Below are positions 1-11,000 of a stretch of 64,000 nt of DNA, piece after piece. Within the stretch, counting starts at the first letter, position 1. Each line of letters starts with the position of its first letter. The stretch covers positions 481,498-545,497 of the forward strand of contig VXAA01006069.1 in the NCBI GenBank assembly GCA_013399115.1, written 5' to 3'. A program made the position numbers and the translations under genes. The notes beneath the pieces are model-generated. The model did not search any database and was not told the DNA's origin. It saw only the letters and a program-made list of their open reading frames with translations. The stretch comes from Anseranas semipalmata (taxonomy: Eukaryota; Chordata; Aves; Anseriformes; Anseranatidae).

Positions 1-93
1 GGTTTAGTGGAGGACTTTGTAGTGTTAGGTCCTAGGTTGGACTAGGTGATCTTGGAGGTCTTTTCCAACCTAAGTGATTCTGTGATTCTGTGA
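1..93 (+). mobile_element. CR1 LINE 3'-end fragment
   Basis: The first 93 bases match the 3' end of a chicken-repeat-1 (CR1) non-LTR retrotransposon. The recognisable parts are the GGTGATCTTGGAGGTC stretch, the TTTTCCAACCT stretch, and two tandem copies of the octamer GATTCTGT at 76-91 that form the CR1 terminus. CR1 elements end in short tandem octamers instead of poly(A), and 5' truncation is normal for them. The element is cut by the window edge, so its full length is unknown. It sits in the sense orientation in a GTF2B intron. It is the best single clue that the genome is avian or another sauropsid. Confidence 0.88.
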
Positions 94-3000
94 AAGCTTT
101 GGATCAGATTATGACCTACATTCAGATGTCTGTACATGCCTGAATGTTTAGTTAAAGAGTATTGGGGAAAAATGTTCAATAGCTTGTGGTCAGAGGTAAG
201 GCTGTTACAAAATCCTATCACATTATTTAGTTGGCTAATGTTTCTGAGAAGTTTGAGATCTGAATGGCTTGTCTTAAATTCAAGCATGGTCTGTGTGGTA
301 TAGATAAGATGTAACTTTGCCACAGATATTTTTTTCTTTACAATATAGGATGGAATAGGATTTCTTTACAATACAGGATTTCGTGATTGTGTCTGCTGCC
401 CAGTCCATTACTCAGCCAGTCCATTATGTCGTCTGTCATCAGGGATAAGATCTATACATGGATGCTTCTTTTCTAAAATAAACCAAATAAACTTTTTCTT
501 GGTAGCATCCTATAAGTGAAGAAGGTGCTTAGGTACTTCTGACTTGGATCCTGAAGAGGGCATTTATGGCTATTCTAATATCTTTATACCTCAAAATGTT
601 GAAAAATCTTTTCGTATCTGTATGTATATTCATGGTTACCTCTTTCTGTAAGTGTTGTTAACATTTAAAACTTAAGATTTTAATTTGAGATCTCACATTT
701 TAATTAATGAATAGGCAAAAGGCTTTAGATATGGATGTATATTAGCATCTGATTACTGCTTTTGCACTTGGTGTCCAGAGCACTAAAAAGTGTTTGACAG
801 AAGTTTGTGCTTGCAAGTAAAATTCTTTGCATCTGCAGGAAAGCTAATTATAAAGTATGCTTATGCTTACAGAAATTTTAAGTAGCTGAATGCATGGGTA
901 TTCATGGATGCTTAATTTATATAGGCCATTTGTAATATGAAGAGAGGCATCCGTTACCCTTTTTCAGTAAGCATTTCAAATAGTCTCTGTCTTAAGTCTA
1001 ACCCATTTCAGCTCTGTTTCTGCTGGAAACAGGGGAAGTTTCCACAAATCTCTTCACGGTTCTCTTGGCACTCTTCAAAGTCTTCACAATTCTCCTTGGC
1101 TTGTAGTCTTCTACCTAGGCTTTTCATTGTGGTTTGTCTCAGCATGTCAGTACTCTCCTTAATAAGGAGTTGACTGGAATTAATTATAATTCTGTGTGTA
1201 TTTTTAAATCTGACATTGTAAAATGTGTTTCCATATATGTGCTCACTAGATGGCAGCAGATTCCTTAACTAATTGTAAGAATGAAACATTCTGTTCAAAA
1301 TGGTAGGTATTTTGGTATTTTAAAGTGCAAATAAATGTTAATATTGTATTTATTTTGAGATTAAAATATTAATTGTTAGTATGTAGAACTTGATTCAATG
1401 CACAGCTAATGTTATAGCTCCTCTTAAAAAGACTTAAGACATACCTTCTCAGAACTGCTTCAAGATCGAATATGGAAGATAATGTTATTTGGGACTTGAA
1501 TGTCATCCTACTTGTTTCGATTAAACATCTTCAGTTTGCACCTTTATTTTCTTTATATAACAGATAATACAAAATGCAAATAGACTACAAAATACATGTG
1601 TATCATAAGTCATTGCAGGTGGAGTGCAACACTGAAATAGCTGGTATTTCTCTGAAAATAAGTAATTGTGAATTCAGAGCTTGTCAAGTGAAAGTGCTTT
1701 CCTTTGATAAATCACTTTCTATTTTGGGGGGAAGTAAACATACATAATTTGTGATGTGTAGACATTTAATTATTAAAAACTGTTCAAAATGAGATTTAAA
1801 TTTTTGATACTGAGCTGAGTTTACTCTTGCATTTCTGTAGCACTTGGTCTTTGCATTTGGCAGTTATGAAGAAAAGTAACTTTGGTCTGAGGTCTTCTGG
1901 TCTGCATAAAACACCTTTGATTGTTACTAAATGATTTTTTCAGATGGTGGGTAACCCGAGTCACTGAAGTTCGCTGTGTGTATTTCCAGTGCAGTTCACA
2001 TTTTAGTCAGTTAGACTGTATTTTAAAGAGTAGCTGTATACTAGAAGAATGGTTCACAAAATGAAGTGAAGTGGGGCAGTGAAGAACTCGTATGTTCATG
2101 AAGATGCTTCATGCTGTTAGTCTGGAGATGGGTTTCCACAAAGATCGGTCCTGTAAACGGTGTTTTCCCCTTTACTTCAGAGGAGGAAGGGATGAACTCA
2201 TCTGTTTGATGAAAATTGAATAAAGGTATGCCTAATATCACCATATCTAGTGAAGTTCTGTTCCAAAAGACTGCGTGAAGGGGGTGGTGAAGGGAATATG
2301 CAACCACTCCCATACTTACCACAGCTGGATACAGTTGCCAAAACCCATACAATAATAATGGCAGAAAGCAGAGAGGATTTTAGATGGTACTTCATAGGAT
2401 CTTTTGTTACTGTGATGCTTGCCGCTCAGATCAGTTTTCCAGGTGCTTTGGGAAAGCCGGTCAGTAGGGTATGACCCAGGAAATTCAGTTCAGAGCTTGA
2501 AATGACAGCTTGGTGACCAGTGTTTAAAGCTGATTCTCTGAGTGCTACTATTTTACACTACTTTTTGTAAGACTGACTTTAGTATTTTAAGGTTTTGTTT
2601 CTGTCACTTAAAGGTGGGCCTTAATTGCATCTGTACGAACACGACAGTTCCAAAGTAGTTTTTATCTTTTGAAAAGTTAAAAATAATAAATGCTACACTT
2701 GTGTCTGGAATTGGATAATTAGTTGCTTGTAGTTGAATATGTTTTCCATCTGTGGAAATGTTTGGCATATTTATTCCATTTTTGTTGGTACTTCTAGCTT
2801 CTGTCATACTTTTATAGAAGCCTTTTGAAAGGTGGAATGCAATTCCTAGGACCTCTGTATATTTTAAATAAAACGCAGAACATACAGGAAAACTGTTTTT
2901 CTGCACTGGGAGATTTCTTGGCAAAGTAAAGGTATTTGCATACTGCATCTTTACACAAATGCTTTATGTTCAGTGATTTGTTCTACTTAATCTTTTCTCA

Positions 3001-4919
3001 CTCTGAAATAGTAGTCTCAATCCTCTGTTTGTAATATGTTTGCCAAAGCAGGCAGTGATATAACACTTTTTTGTTAGAGCAGGAATGGTTCATAACTCAC
3101 AAGAGGCAGATCCGTGAGTGAGTCATTTAGGTCATTCCCACTTGTGTGGAAAAAATATTACATCATTGCCCTGTACTCAGTGTTCTATTTATACCATGCC
3201 AGAATTTTAAGTACATTTTGCTTTTTTTAGATGCTGTAAACAGTATTGGGGGGTTGTCTTAAAGTAAAGTTACTGCTAGGCCATAGAAGGAGCATTACTG
3301 AATCAAATATTTACAGAGAGTCTGGGAGCCAGAGGAGCCGAGCCTGCTGTCTGCTAATTCAGCCTTGCAAGGCAGAGACCTTCATAGTGGAAAGAATGGA
3401 TGTGTACCCTCTTGCTATATTCTTGATCTTCTAGTTTTTGATATTTCCGTAACCTCTCTTGGTCTCCATTAGAGCATTAAATAAAGGTGGAGCATAGCTG
3501 TGAATATGTTGGACAAATACTGGTGAGAACGCTTCTAATGTAAATTCATTCTTTTTCAGCTGTAGTGATTTCTTATGGTTCAATCACACCTTACAATTTC
3601 AAGCATATTCCTTGCATTACATGTTAAGAATAAAGTTCCTCGTTCAGATTAGATATTTCTTTTTTTCTGCAAGTAATTTTGCAGTTACACCACTCTGCCC
3701 ATTGCTCCTGTTTTTTCTTCTAGCTTCATATCTCATATTATTGTTGTTTGGTGGAGAGTGATTTTGTCTATCTGCTTATGTTTTCACTAGGTTAAAGCAG
3801 CCTCTGTGGTTTCATACTTGGACTTCCATACCAGAAATTCTTCTTGCTGTCAGTGCTATTTATTTTTTGCAAACGTTCCCTTCACAACACATTTAAACAT
3901 TAATGAAGGTAGTGAATTTTCCTTCAGGTTTAGCAAAGCAGAGGTGGCAATTATACTGAAGTTTCTTCTGATATCCTACACAGAGCTGTAATCTGTTTAC
4001 TGCAAAACACTAAAAAAGTGTTCTTCCAGTGCTTTTCTGTACACGTGTTCTTAAAAATTCTGTAGTATTGTAATACTGCTCTGGAGACAACATCTTTGAG
4101 ATGCAAGTTTTATCAGACCTGTGAATAGAATGAGCTACACTGCCAACAGGATTTGTTTAGATGAATTTGAGAGTTCTCCAAGGGAAGTGTTCTTCATTCA
4201 GAGACTGTGGGGTTAGTGCTTTTTCTACTTGCTCTGAATTTGCATTTGAAGTTTTCCAGGTATAATTCCAGGGGTAGATTGAGTTTAAGAAAGGGTTACA
4301 TGTAAAAATTTTGTGTTGTTTCTGTCAAGCATCATAAATGAAGTGAATTTGGGCAGGGTCAGAACTCCCTTAAGGAACAAAAACGAGCTGCAAAATGTTG
4401 TTATCATGGGTTAGAAGGTGACATTTATTTCAGAGTACCAAGGACCTGGAGCTCATGTGCAGAAGTGATCTGCTACAGCTTAATGAGATTGTGCCTGATA
4501 GGTGATTCACAAGCACTCCTATCACATGGAAAATGTAAGATAACTTACTCATTTGTGTAAGCACCGAGGATGTCCGTAGACAACCATGAGCTCCAGCTTG
4601 AAATCAAGGTCTTGATTCCTTTTGTGTATTGAATAACCTATGATACTCTTTAAGGATGGCTGTAATTCTTTGTGTTCTGGATGCATTTCTCTAGGTATTT
4701 ATATTTTCTGTGCAGCTCCTGTTGCGTATTTTTTCTGTTGCTTTCTACTTAGCTCGGAAAACCTAAACATTTTGGTACATTGTACTACAAGTTACTGTTC
4801 TGTTGCAAAGGACAGCAGGCTGAATTTTTGTAACTGAGAGCTCAGATGTGTAATTTAATGTTTCATGAGATGTTTCAAAATGTTATATTAATGCAAACTA
4901 TTGCTTTCTGTGATCTCAG
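94..4919 (+). other. GTF2B: GTF2B intron (upstream of first visible exon)
   Basis: AT-rich intronic sequence lying 5' of the first visible GTF2B exon. It ends in the acceptor CTCAG at 4915-4919. I looked for the zinc-ribbon exon, which should carry two CxxC/CxxH metal-binding pairs, and did not find it here, so it must lie further upstream. No RNA gene or other coding exon is recognisable. A 114-codon open frame on the minus strand (2604-2948) is treated under findings. Confidence 0.75.
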
Positions 4920-5053
4920 GTGACCGGGTCATAGACGTTGGATCAGAGTGGAGAACTTTCAGCAATGACAAAGCAACAAAAGACCCATCTCGAGTTGGGG
5001 ATACCCAGAATCCTTTGTTGAGCGATGGTGACTTGAGTACAATGATTGGCAAG
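4920..5053 (+). CDS. GTF2B: GTF2B exon: end of zinc-ribbon junction, B-reader
   Basis: This 134-base exon starts in phase 2, with Gly42 split across the junction, and ends on a complete Lys86 codon before the donor GTAAAA. It begins [14 protein letters not shown]. It contains the B-reader and its loop, which enters the polymerase active-site cleft. Glu51, Arg66 and phosphorylatable Ser65 are all in place. Confidence 0.97.
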
Positions 5054-8000
5054 GTAAAATTTACAATACTAAATTCTACTAAGCTTGAACATTTAATGTC
5101 AAGTATGTAATTGTATATCTGTGGGGAAACTGTTCAGAGAATGTATGTGCAAAGACAGTTTGTCTAAACTGTACTCTTGCATTTCAGTGGTGTGTAAAAT
5201 GTGGCTGTTTCTGGCTGGTGGCTGGAGAGGGCTGAGCTCTTTGAGCAGAGTTTGCAGAGCTGTGGGGTTAGTTGCCACTCTTTGATATGCTGCTATAAAT
5301 AGGAAAGCTGATATTGTAATGTTTAATTAAAACAAAAACAACAACAACAACCACCTTAGTGACTTAGCATTCTAATACTTATTTTGTGTATTTGAGATAA
5401 TTCTGAATTAACAGATACTTAGTTTTGAGGTCTTAATGGCTCGTACTGCTAACTTGAGCGATCTTTTTTGTAATAAAATCTGTATCAGATGAATATTGGA
5501 GACCTGGAGACCTACATGCATGTTGTACCTGCTCTCCCAGTTAATGTTATGTTAAAGCACGAAATGTAGAATTCTTCTATGGTATAACTGCTCCTGAAGA
5601 AGGTATTCAGTGTATGTTTGGCTTGAAGTTTTGTGATACAGCCGTATCCTGATGTTTCCCATGAGAAAGAGAGAGCAAGACTGATAGCACAAATGCACTC
5701 CCTTTACTGAAATAGTGACCCAGATAAGCTTTCATTGTTGTACTTTGTTATATTTTCTAGTGCAACTTGCAAATTCCTATTTGTGCATTTCTTGAATGTT
5801 TCTTGCTGTCTGATCTTTACAATTGTCATCTGATATCTTTCACAATAACTTAGTGAAATGGGCAGATTCAATTGTATCCTCTTTTTAGTAGAGTATTTCC
5901 AATTTATTTTTAAGAAAGTGTCCATTTCATTTTCTAGATACTCACACATGTTAGACAGGGAGATGGTCTTCAGCCATTAATTGGGAACCTGTAATTTTTA
6001 ATGATTGCCAAAGCAATATAGTTTGTTTTTAAAAAAACAGTGTAAAGTTTGGGTAACCTTTTAGTAACTGGGCAAATTTCATACGTTCCTAGAATGAATT
6101 ATATAATTCTGCAATTAATACACATATTGACCACTCTGGCAACAGTCAGGTGGTTGCTTAGAGAGTCATTAGCATCTTTAAGGAATGACTCTAGTCCTCT
6201 TTTCTATGAATCCTAATGTAAAATGGGGTCATTGGAGTTTTAATGATACCTTGATAGATCCAGAAAGATTATAATTCTCAGGCCTTGGATTTCTCTCACA
6301 GATTTAGTGACCTATGGTAAAGATCAGAAATGTGCCTTTATAAACAGGTGGAGAAATGGACGGTTTGCTTCAGGTTCACAGATTCAGTAGGTAGGATGAC
6401 CTTCTCAGCTCTTAGAACCTGCATGTTGGAGAAGACAAAAGATTCCGGCTAGAGATAGAATTCATATCCAGCTGAACCATGACTTGAGCTGTTAGCCCTC
6501 CTCCCTCTTGAGGATTAGATTGTTTTTTTTAGAGTAAAAGAGATAGCCCTAATGAGAGAATTAAAGATCTAAAGAAACATCTGTGAAAAATATGTTTTTC
6601 AGTGAAAAATGAAAATTATCAAGAGATGAAGATTCATCGGGTAAAACAGCTTTGCTCTTAAACCAAAACATCCCAGGACAGACGTGACTAAACTGGCAGT
6701 AGCAGAGTAGTGAAGACAGGATGCAGGATTGTCAGAGAGACATGATATGACCTGGGAGAACTGTGAGTGAAAATGACCAAGTGGTAGAACTGCCATGGAG
6801 AATTTCAGGGTCCAATCTGTCCTACTGTGGGCATTTCATTTGCAGGGGGAGGAACCAAAGAACAGAGAGATTATTTTCTACAGGAAATTGTCTGTGACAA
6901 ACCAGGATGTGTTCTGGACAAGAGTTCCTGTGTTTGTGTTGCCAGTGAACAGGGGCTCTGCGATGTCAGTTCACTGCTGTGAATTTCATATCAGGAGCTG
7001 CCTTTTTCATCAGTTATTTGGAAGGAAGAGGATAGCTTATCAGAAGATGCTGGAGAAATTTTCTATTGATGCAGAAAGGGTGTGAGCTCTGCAGCAAAAA
7101 TAACTGAACCAAGCAAATTGAACCTTTCTTAAGCAGTCTTCTGAAGCCTATGCCAGCAGTAGTCTGGCGTGAGAACTGACCTAGTTATGTAGAGTGGTTG
7201 AACAATGGTGAAATTGCTGTAATCAAGAGGAAGGTAAGTAGTATCCGAAAGAAGAAGGAACAGCCTTTGTGAATTCCAGAAAATGAAGCAGGATAAGATT
7301 CTAATTTCTTGGTGAACAACAATTCCTAGAATGGCCTGGAGTGGACTTCAGATTTGTGTGCCTGAGATCCCTGTAGCCTTTCGCGTGGGACAGGAAACAG
7401 TTATTCCTTCTGCTTGAGGTAGAGCAGCTGGTAATAGGATTATTGATACAAGCAAACAAAAGTAAAACCTGTGGAAAATCCAAAAAGTGAAGGAGGTTAT
7501 TTTCATGGCATATAATAAAAGACATCCACTGTAAACTTCTGAGGATGTAGATGAAAATGGAGTCCGAACCACTTGCCAGTTACAACAGAACTTGAAATAG
7601 TAAATGAAAGGGGTCAGTTCTGCTTCACAGAATGGTTTGTCACTCCTTCCTCTTTGGAACCAGGAGGTACTGCTCTGGGACTCCTTTCTGCTGGGGGAAT
7701 GTGTTCTATATCTGCTAGCAGCGAGAGAGAGGCTGTTTTGCCCATACAAAAGGATTAATTCCTAATTGGTTTTAGTACTTAGGGGACCCATCTGTCTGAG
7801 GTAGCAAAAGCTTGTGTTGGAAGAAAGATTAATTTGTCTGTGAAGAGGAGGATGAATAGCGTAGTTGGCTGTGGTGGAAGTGGCTTGCGTTCTTCAGACA
7901 GGTCTTTAGGGTATTGACACAGCACCGCGTGTCTCTGAAAGTAGATACAGTGTGCCGCGATTGATTTGATGACAGTGCAGATCAGTTTGGAGACATGGTG

Positions 8001-11000
8001 AGGTCTGGCGTTAGTTGTGACTTGATTGCCAGGATATCATGGTTATTTCTAAAATCTTCATGTAAAATTCAAGAGAAATAACTGAGCAAGTAACTTATAG
8101 ATCAGCCTCTTTTCTCTGATTCTAAAAAGAAAACTTGCAGTTTTGCTACAGATCTTGTGGGAGAAGTTGTCTTTTGTCATGCTTTGTTGTTGATTTAGTC
8201 CTTTTTGTAGTGACTGCCGCTACAAGAGAATGTAGGTTGGCTGAACAGAAAACTAATGCATTCTCTTAGTATAGAATTCCTATCCTTTGATCAGATGCCT
8301 CTGAAAGGAAGCTGGGTGTTGTCAGGCTGTGTGGCCTGGATCTGAAAGTGCTGTATTGATAAGCAGTGGCAAGATATCAAGGGCTGATGAATGTGAAGGA
8401 AGAAAGGATCCATGGTTACCTCCGGACTGCGTAATGAGCTGGTTGTACCAGGCAAGCAGGCTGCCTGATACGGGTGCGTTCCTTGGTGCTGTGGATAGCT
8501 TCAAGTCAGGGATTGCTGGTGATACGTCTCCCTTCTGCTCTTCAGGGGGGTATACTGAGGTGCAAAACTGTTGGGTGCCAGCACTGTAAACCTGACTTCC
8601 ACTGAGCCTCTCCAGAGATCACCGCTGTTTACTGAACTGTGTTTTTTTGACTCCAGCTGTCTTTGCGGCTGTTTCCAGGACAGAAAATGAAAGAATACAT
8701 GAAGTTTTTGCTCTATTTGAAAGCCAAAAAGTTGGAACTCCTGACTTTGACATCTTTCTTACTGAGATGGTAACGGTATGAGCAGATGCCTCATAAAGGC
8801 ACAGGCAAAAGATGCATAATTCTTAAAGACCATTGGATTTCAGTTAAAACTGTATGGTTTCTGTTTTTGTCCATGTAGGGAAAGGGACTCAACATGGTTG
8901 TGAAGAGCTGAAGCCAACAAAGCATTGTCCCTCAATTGAAGGATTCAGAAGGAAAGTAGATGATACATTTAAATAGCAAATGCAGGGAGAATTGCTGTGG
9001 TTTAACTTCAGCAGTTGAAATGGAAGAGTATTTTCCAACCCTTTTATAGTTGTGAGCTGTGTATTGGGAATAGTGCTTGGAGGGTGTTCATGCAGACAGG
9101 GGGAGATCCTCTGGCTAACAGTACTTGTATGTAGCTGCACTGGTAGTTTGATACTTGTAAGCAGACATTCAAAGGAAAAGTAAAAAATGGGGAGGTTAAG
9201 GAGAACATTAAAAAAAAAAATCACATGCTGTATAGTGGAGCAGGGAAAATCCCTGTGGTGAAGGGGAATACCTGATGGCCCAAGAACTGAGCGCTCTTTC
9301 CTGGAAAAGGACTACCTGGCGTGAGGTCTGAACAAACAGGGACTGTGGACTTGCCATCGGGAATGAGGGCCCTTTGTGGTCATTCCTCTGTTATTTACAA
9401 GATTTTGAGCAAATGCTGTTCCTGTAAGTATTTCTGCATAGCACTAGTTCAGGAGGCCACGATGCACGTGAGTGTTGCAGGGAACATTGCAGGCAGCAGG
9501 GATGTGAGTGATGACCAGGAAGGAGCCTTTTGACCTGAGATATGTGTATCTTGGGCCAAGGAATGTTGTTCTGGCGTAGGTTCTAAAAGAGAAAAGGTCT
9601 AGCGCTGCAGATATGTTTGTAAAGCTCTTTGTGGCCTAAAATCTGTTGTGCTCTCTTCTTGCTCTTTGTTTACCCTTAAACCTTCCTGGGAACCTTTGGG
9701 TAGTTGGAGGTATTCATCCAGTCAGGGAAGTAGGGTTGCCTTTGGAGCTCCCTCTGCTGTGTTGGTGCCAGGGTTGTTTCTGGGTGGTTCTTTCATTGGC
9801 AAGGATGTTTGAAGGAGTAGGAAAGAAGCCAAGAACAGTCTTGGGATCGAGCATCTGTCATAGAAGGCCTATTCAAGGGGCTACCCCTTTCCCTATAGGG
9901 AAACTTGTGAGAGGGGTTTCTGTGCCAGGGTCCTAGCTTTCTACAGCAGTACCAAAGTATGTGCGCACCAGAGGCGTGGGCCTCGGTGACAGAGGTATCC
10001 ACCGAGCTTGTCAGGAATGGGATGTAGCTGGAGTCCTTGGGCATAGCAAAGTGGAACGGTGTAAGTGAATGGTGAGGAGTGAGCATTGTTGGTGTCAGCC
10101 AAAGAACATACGTTCAATGCAGATACGCATCGAGGAGAGATGACAGAATTAGAGGCTGTTTTAAAATAGAGTGGCAGCTCCAGAGAGCTTGGGTCGGGAA
10201 AGAAGAAACAAGAGCTCTGACTCCGCCTGGGCAGCTCAGAGGAGTGAGGTGGTGGCAGGCTGCCATCTGTCCTTGTACCACGTGGGCGCCCCGATGCATT
10301 GCTGGGTTGAGTCGTTGGCTTTCACTTCTCCTAAGACTTCAGGGTTTTCTTTTAAGAGGTCCTTGGTTTTATTGTAAAGGCAGAATATATGGATTTTTAC
10401 ATCTTGCCACAACCAACACTTGCTACTGCTAGCAGGCAAAGCCTCAAATTAGTTTTGAATTGGTCATTGATTTGGATGTTCTCTTTGCTCATGCCTTTAT
10501 TAACATATTTCAGTTATCATTGTAACAACTGGTCTCCAGTTTGCCATAAAATTTTGTTTTTCTCAGTTGCCAGTCTGCCATGGTGCAGATGCAGCCCAAG
10601 TGATGTATGGGTTGCATAAAACTTTAATCTTGGACCTCAGCATTGGTGATAGGAGTATTGGGATGCACACGTTGGCTACGTGTTATTCATATTTTATTCT
10701 TTAAACTATTGTTACATTAGGAAAGAAAAATCCTTGCATAATCAGTGGTCCTTGGAAATCAATCCATGATTTGAGACTTGTGCAGGGTATAGAACGTGAT
10801 GTCTGGCACAATGCTTGATTGTATGATTTACTTCAGTCATGTATATTTGCACGATTGTTCCAACCTAATGCCTTGAATTAGGATTTGTGAAGCTGGAAGA
10901 TGTTTATTCTTGAAATGAGGAGGGAGTTGATTGTGCTTTATTGACAATAAAATCTTTATTTTCAGGGCACGGGTGCAGCAAGTTTTGATGAATTTGGGAA

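Noticed and set aside
7348..7758. Retroelement protein fragment (a weak resemblance to a dUTPase-like segment was considered)
   Set aside because: The resemblance rests on a few residues only; no catalytic motif, no terminal repeats and no second domain nearby.
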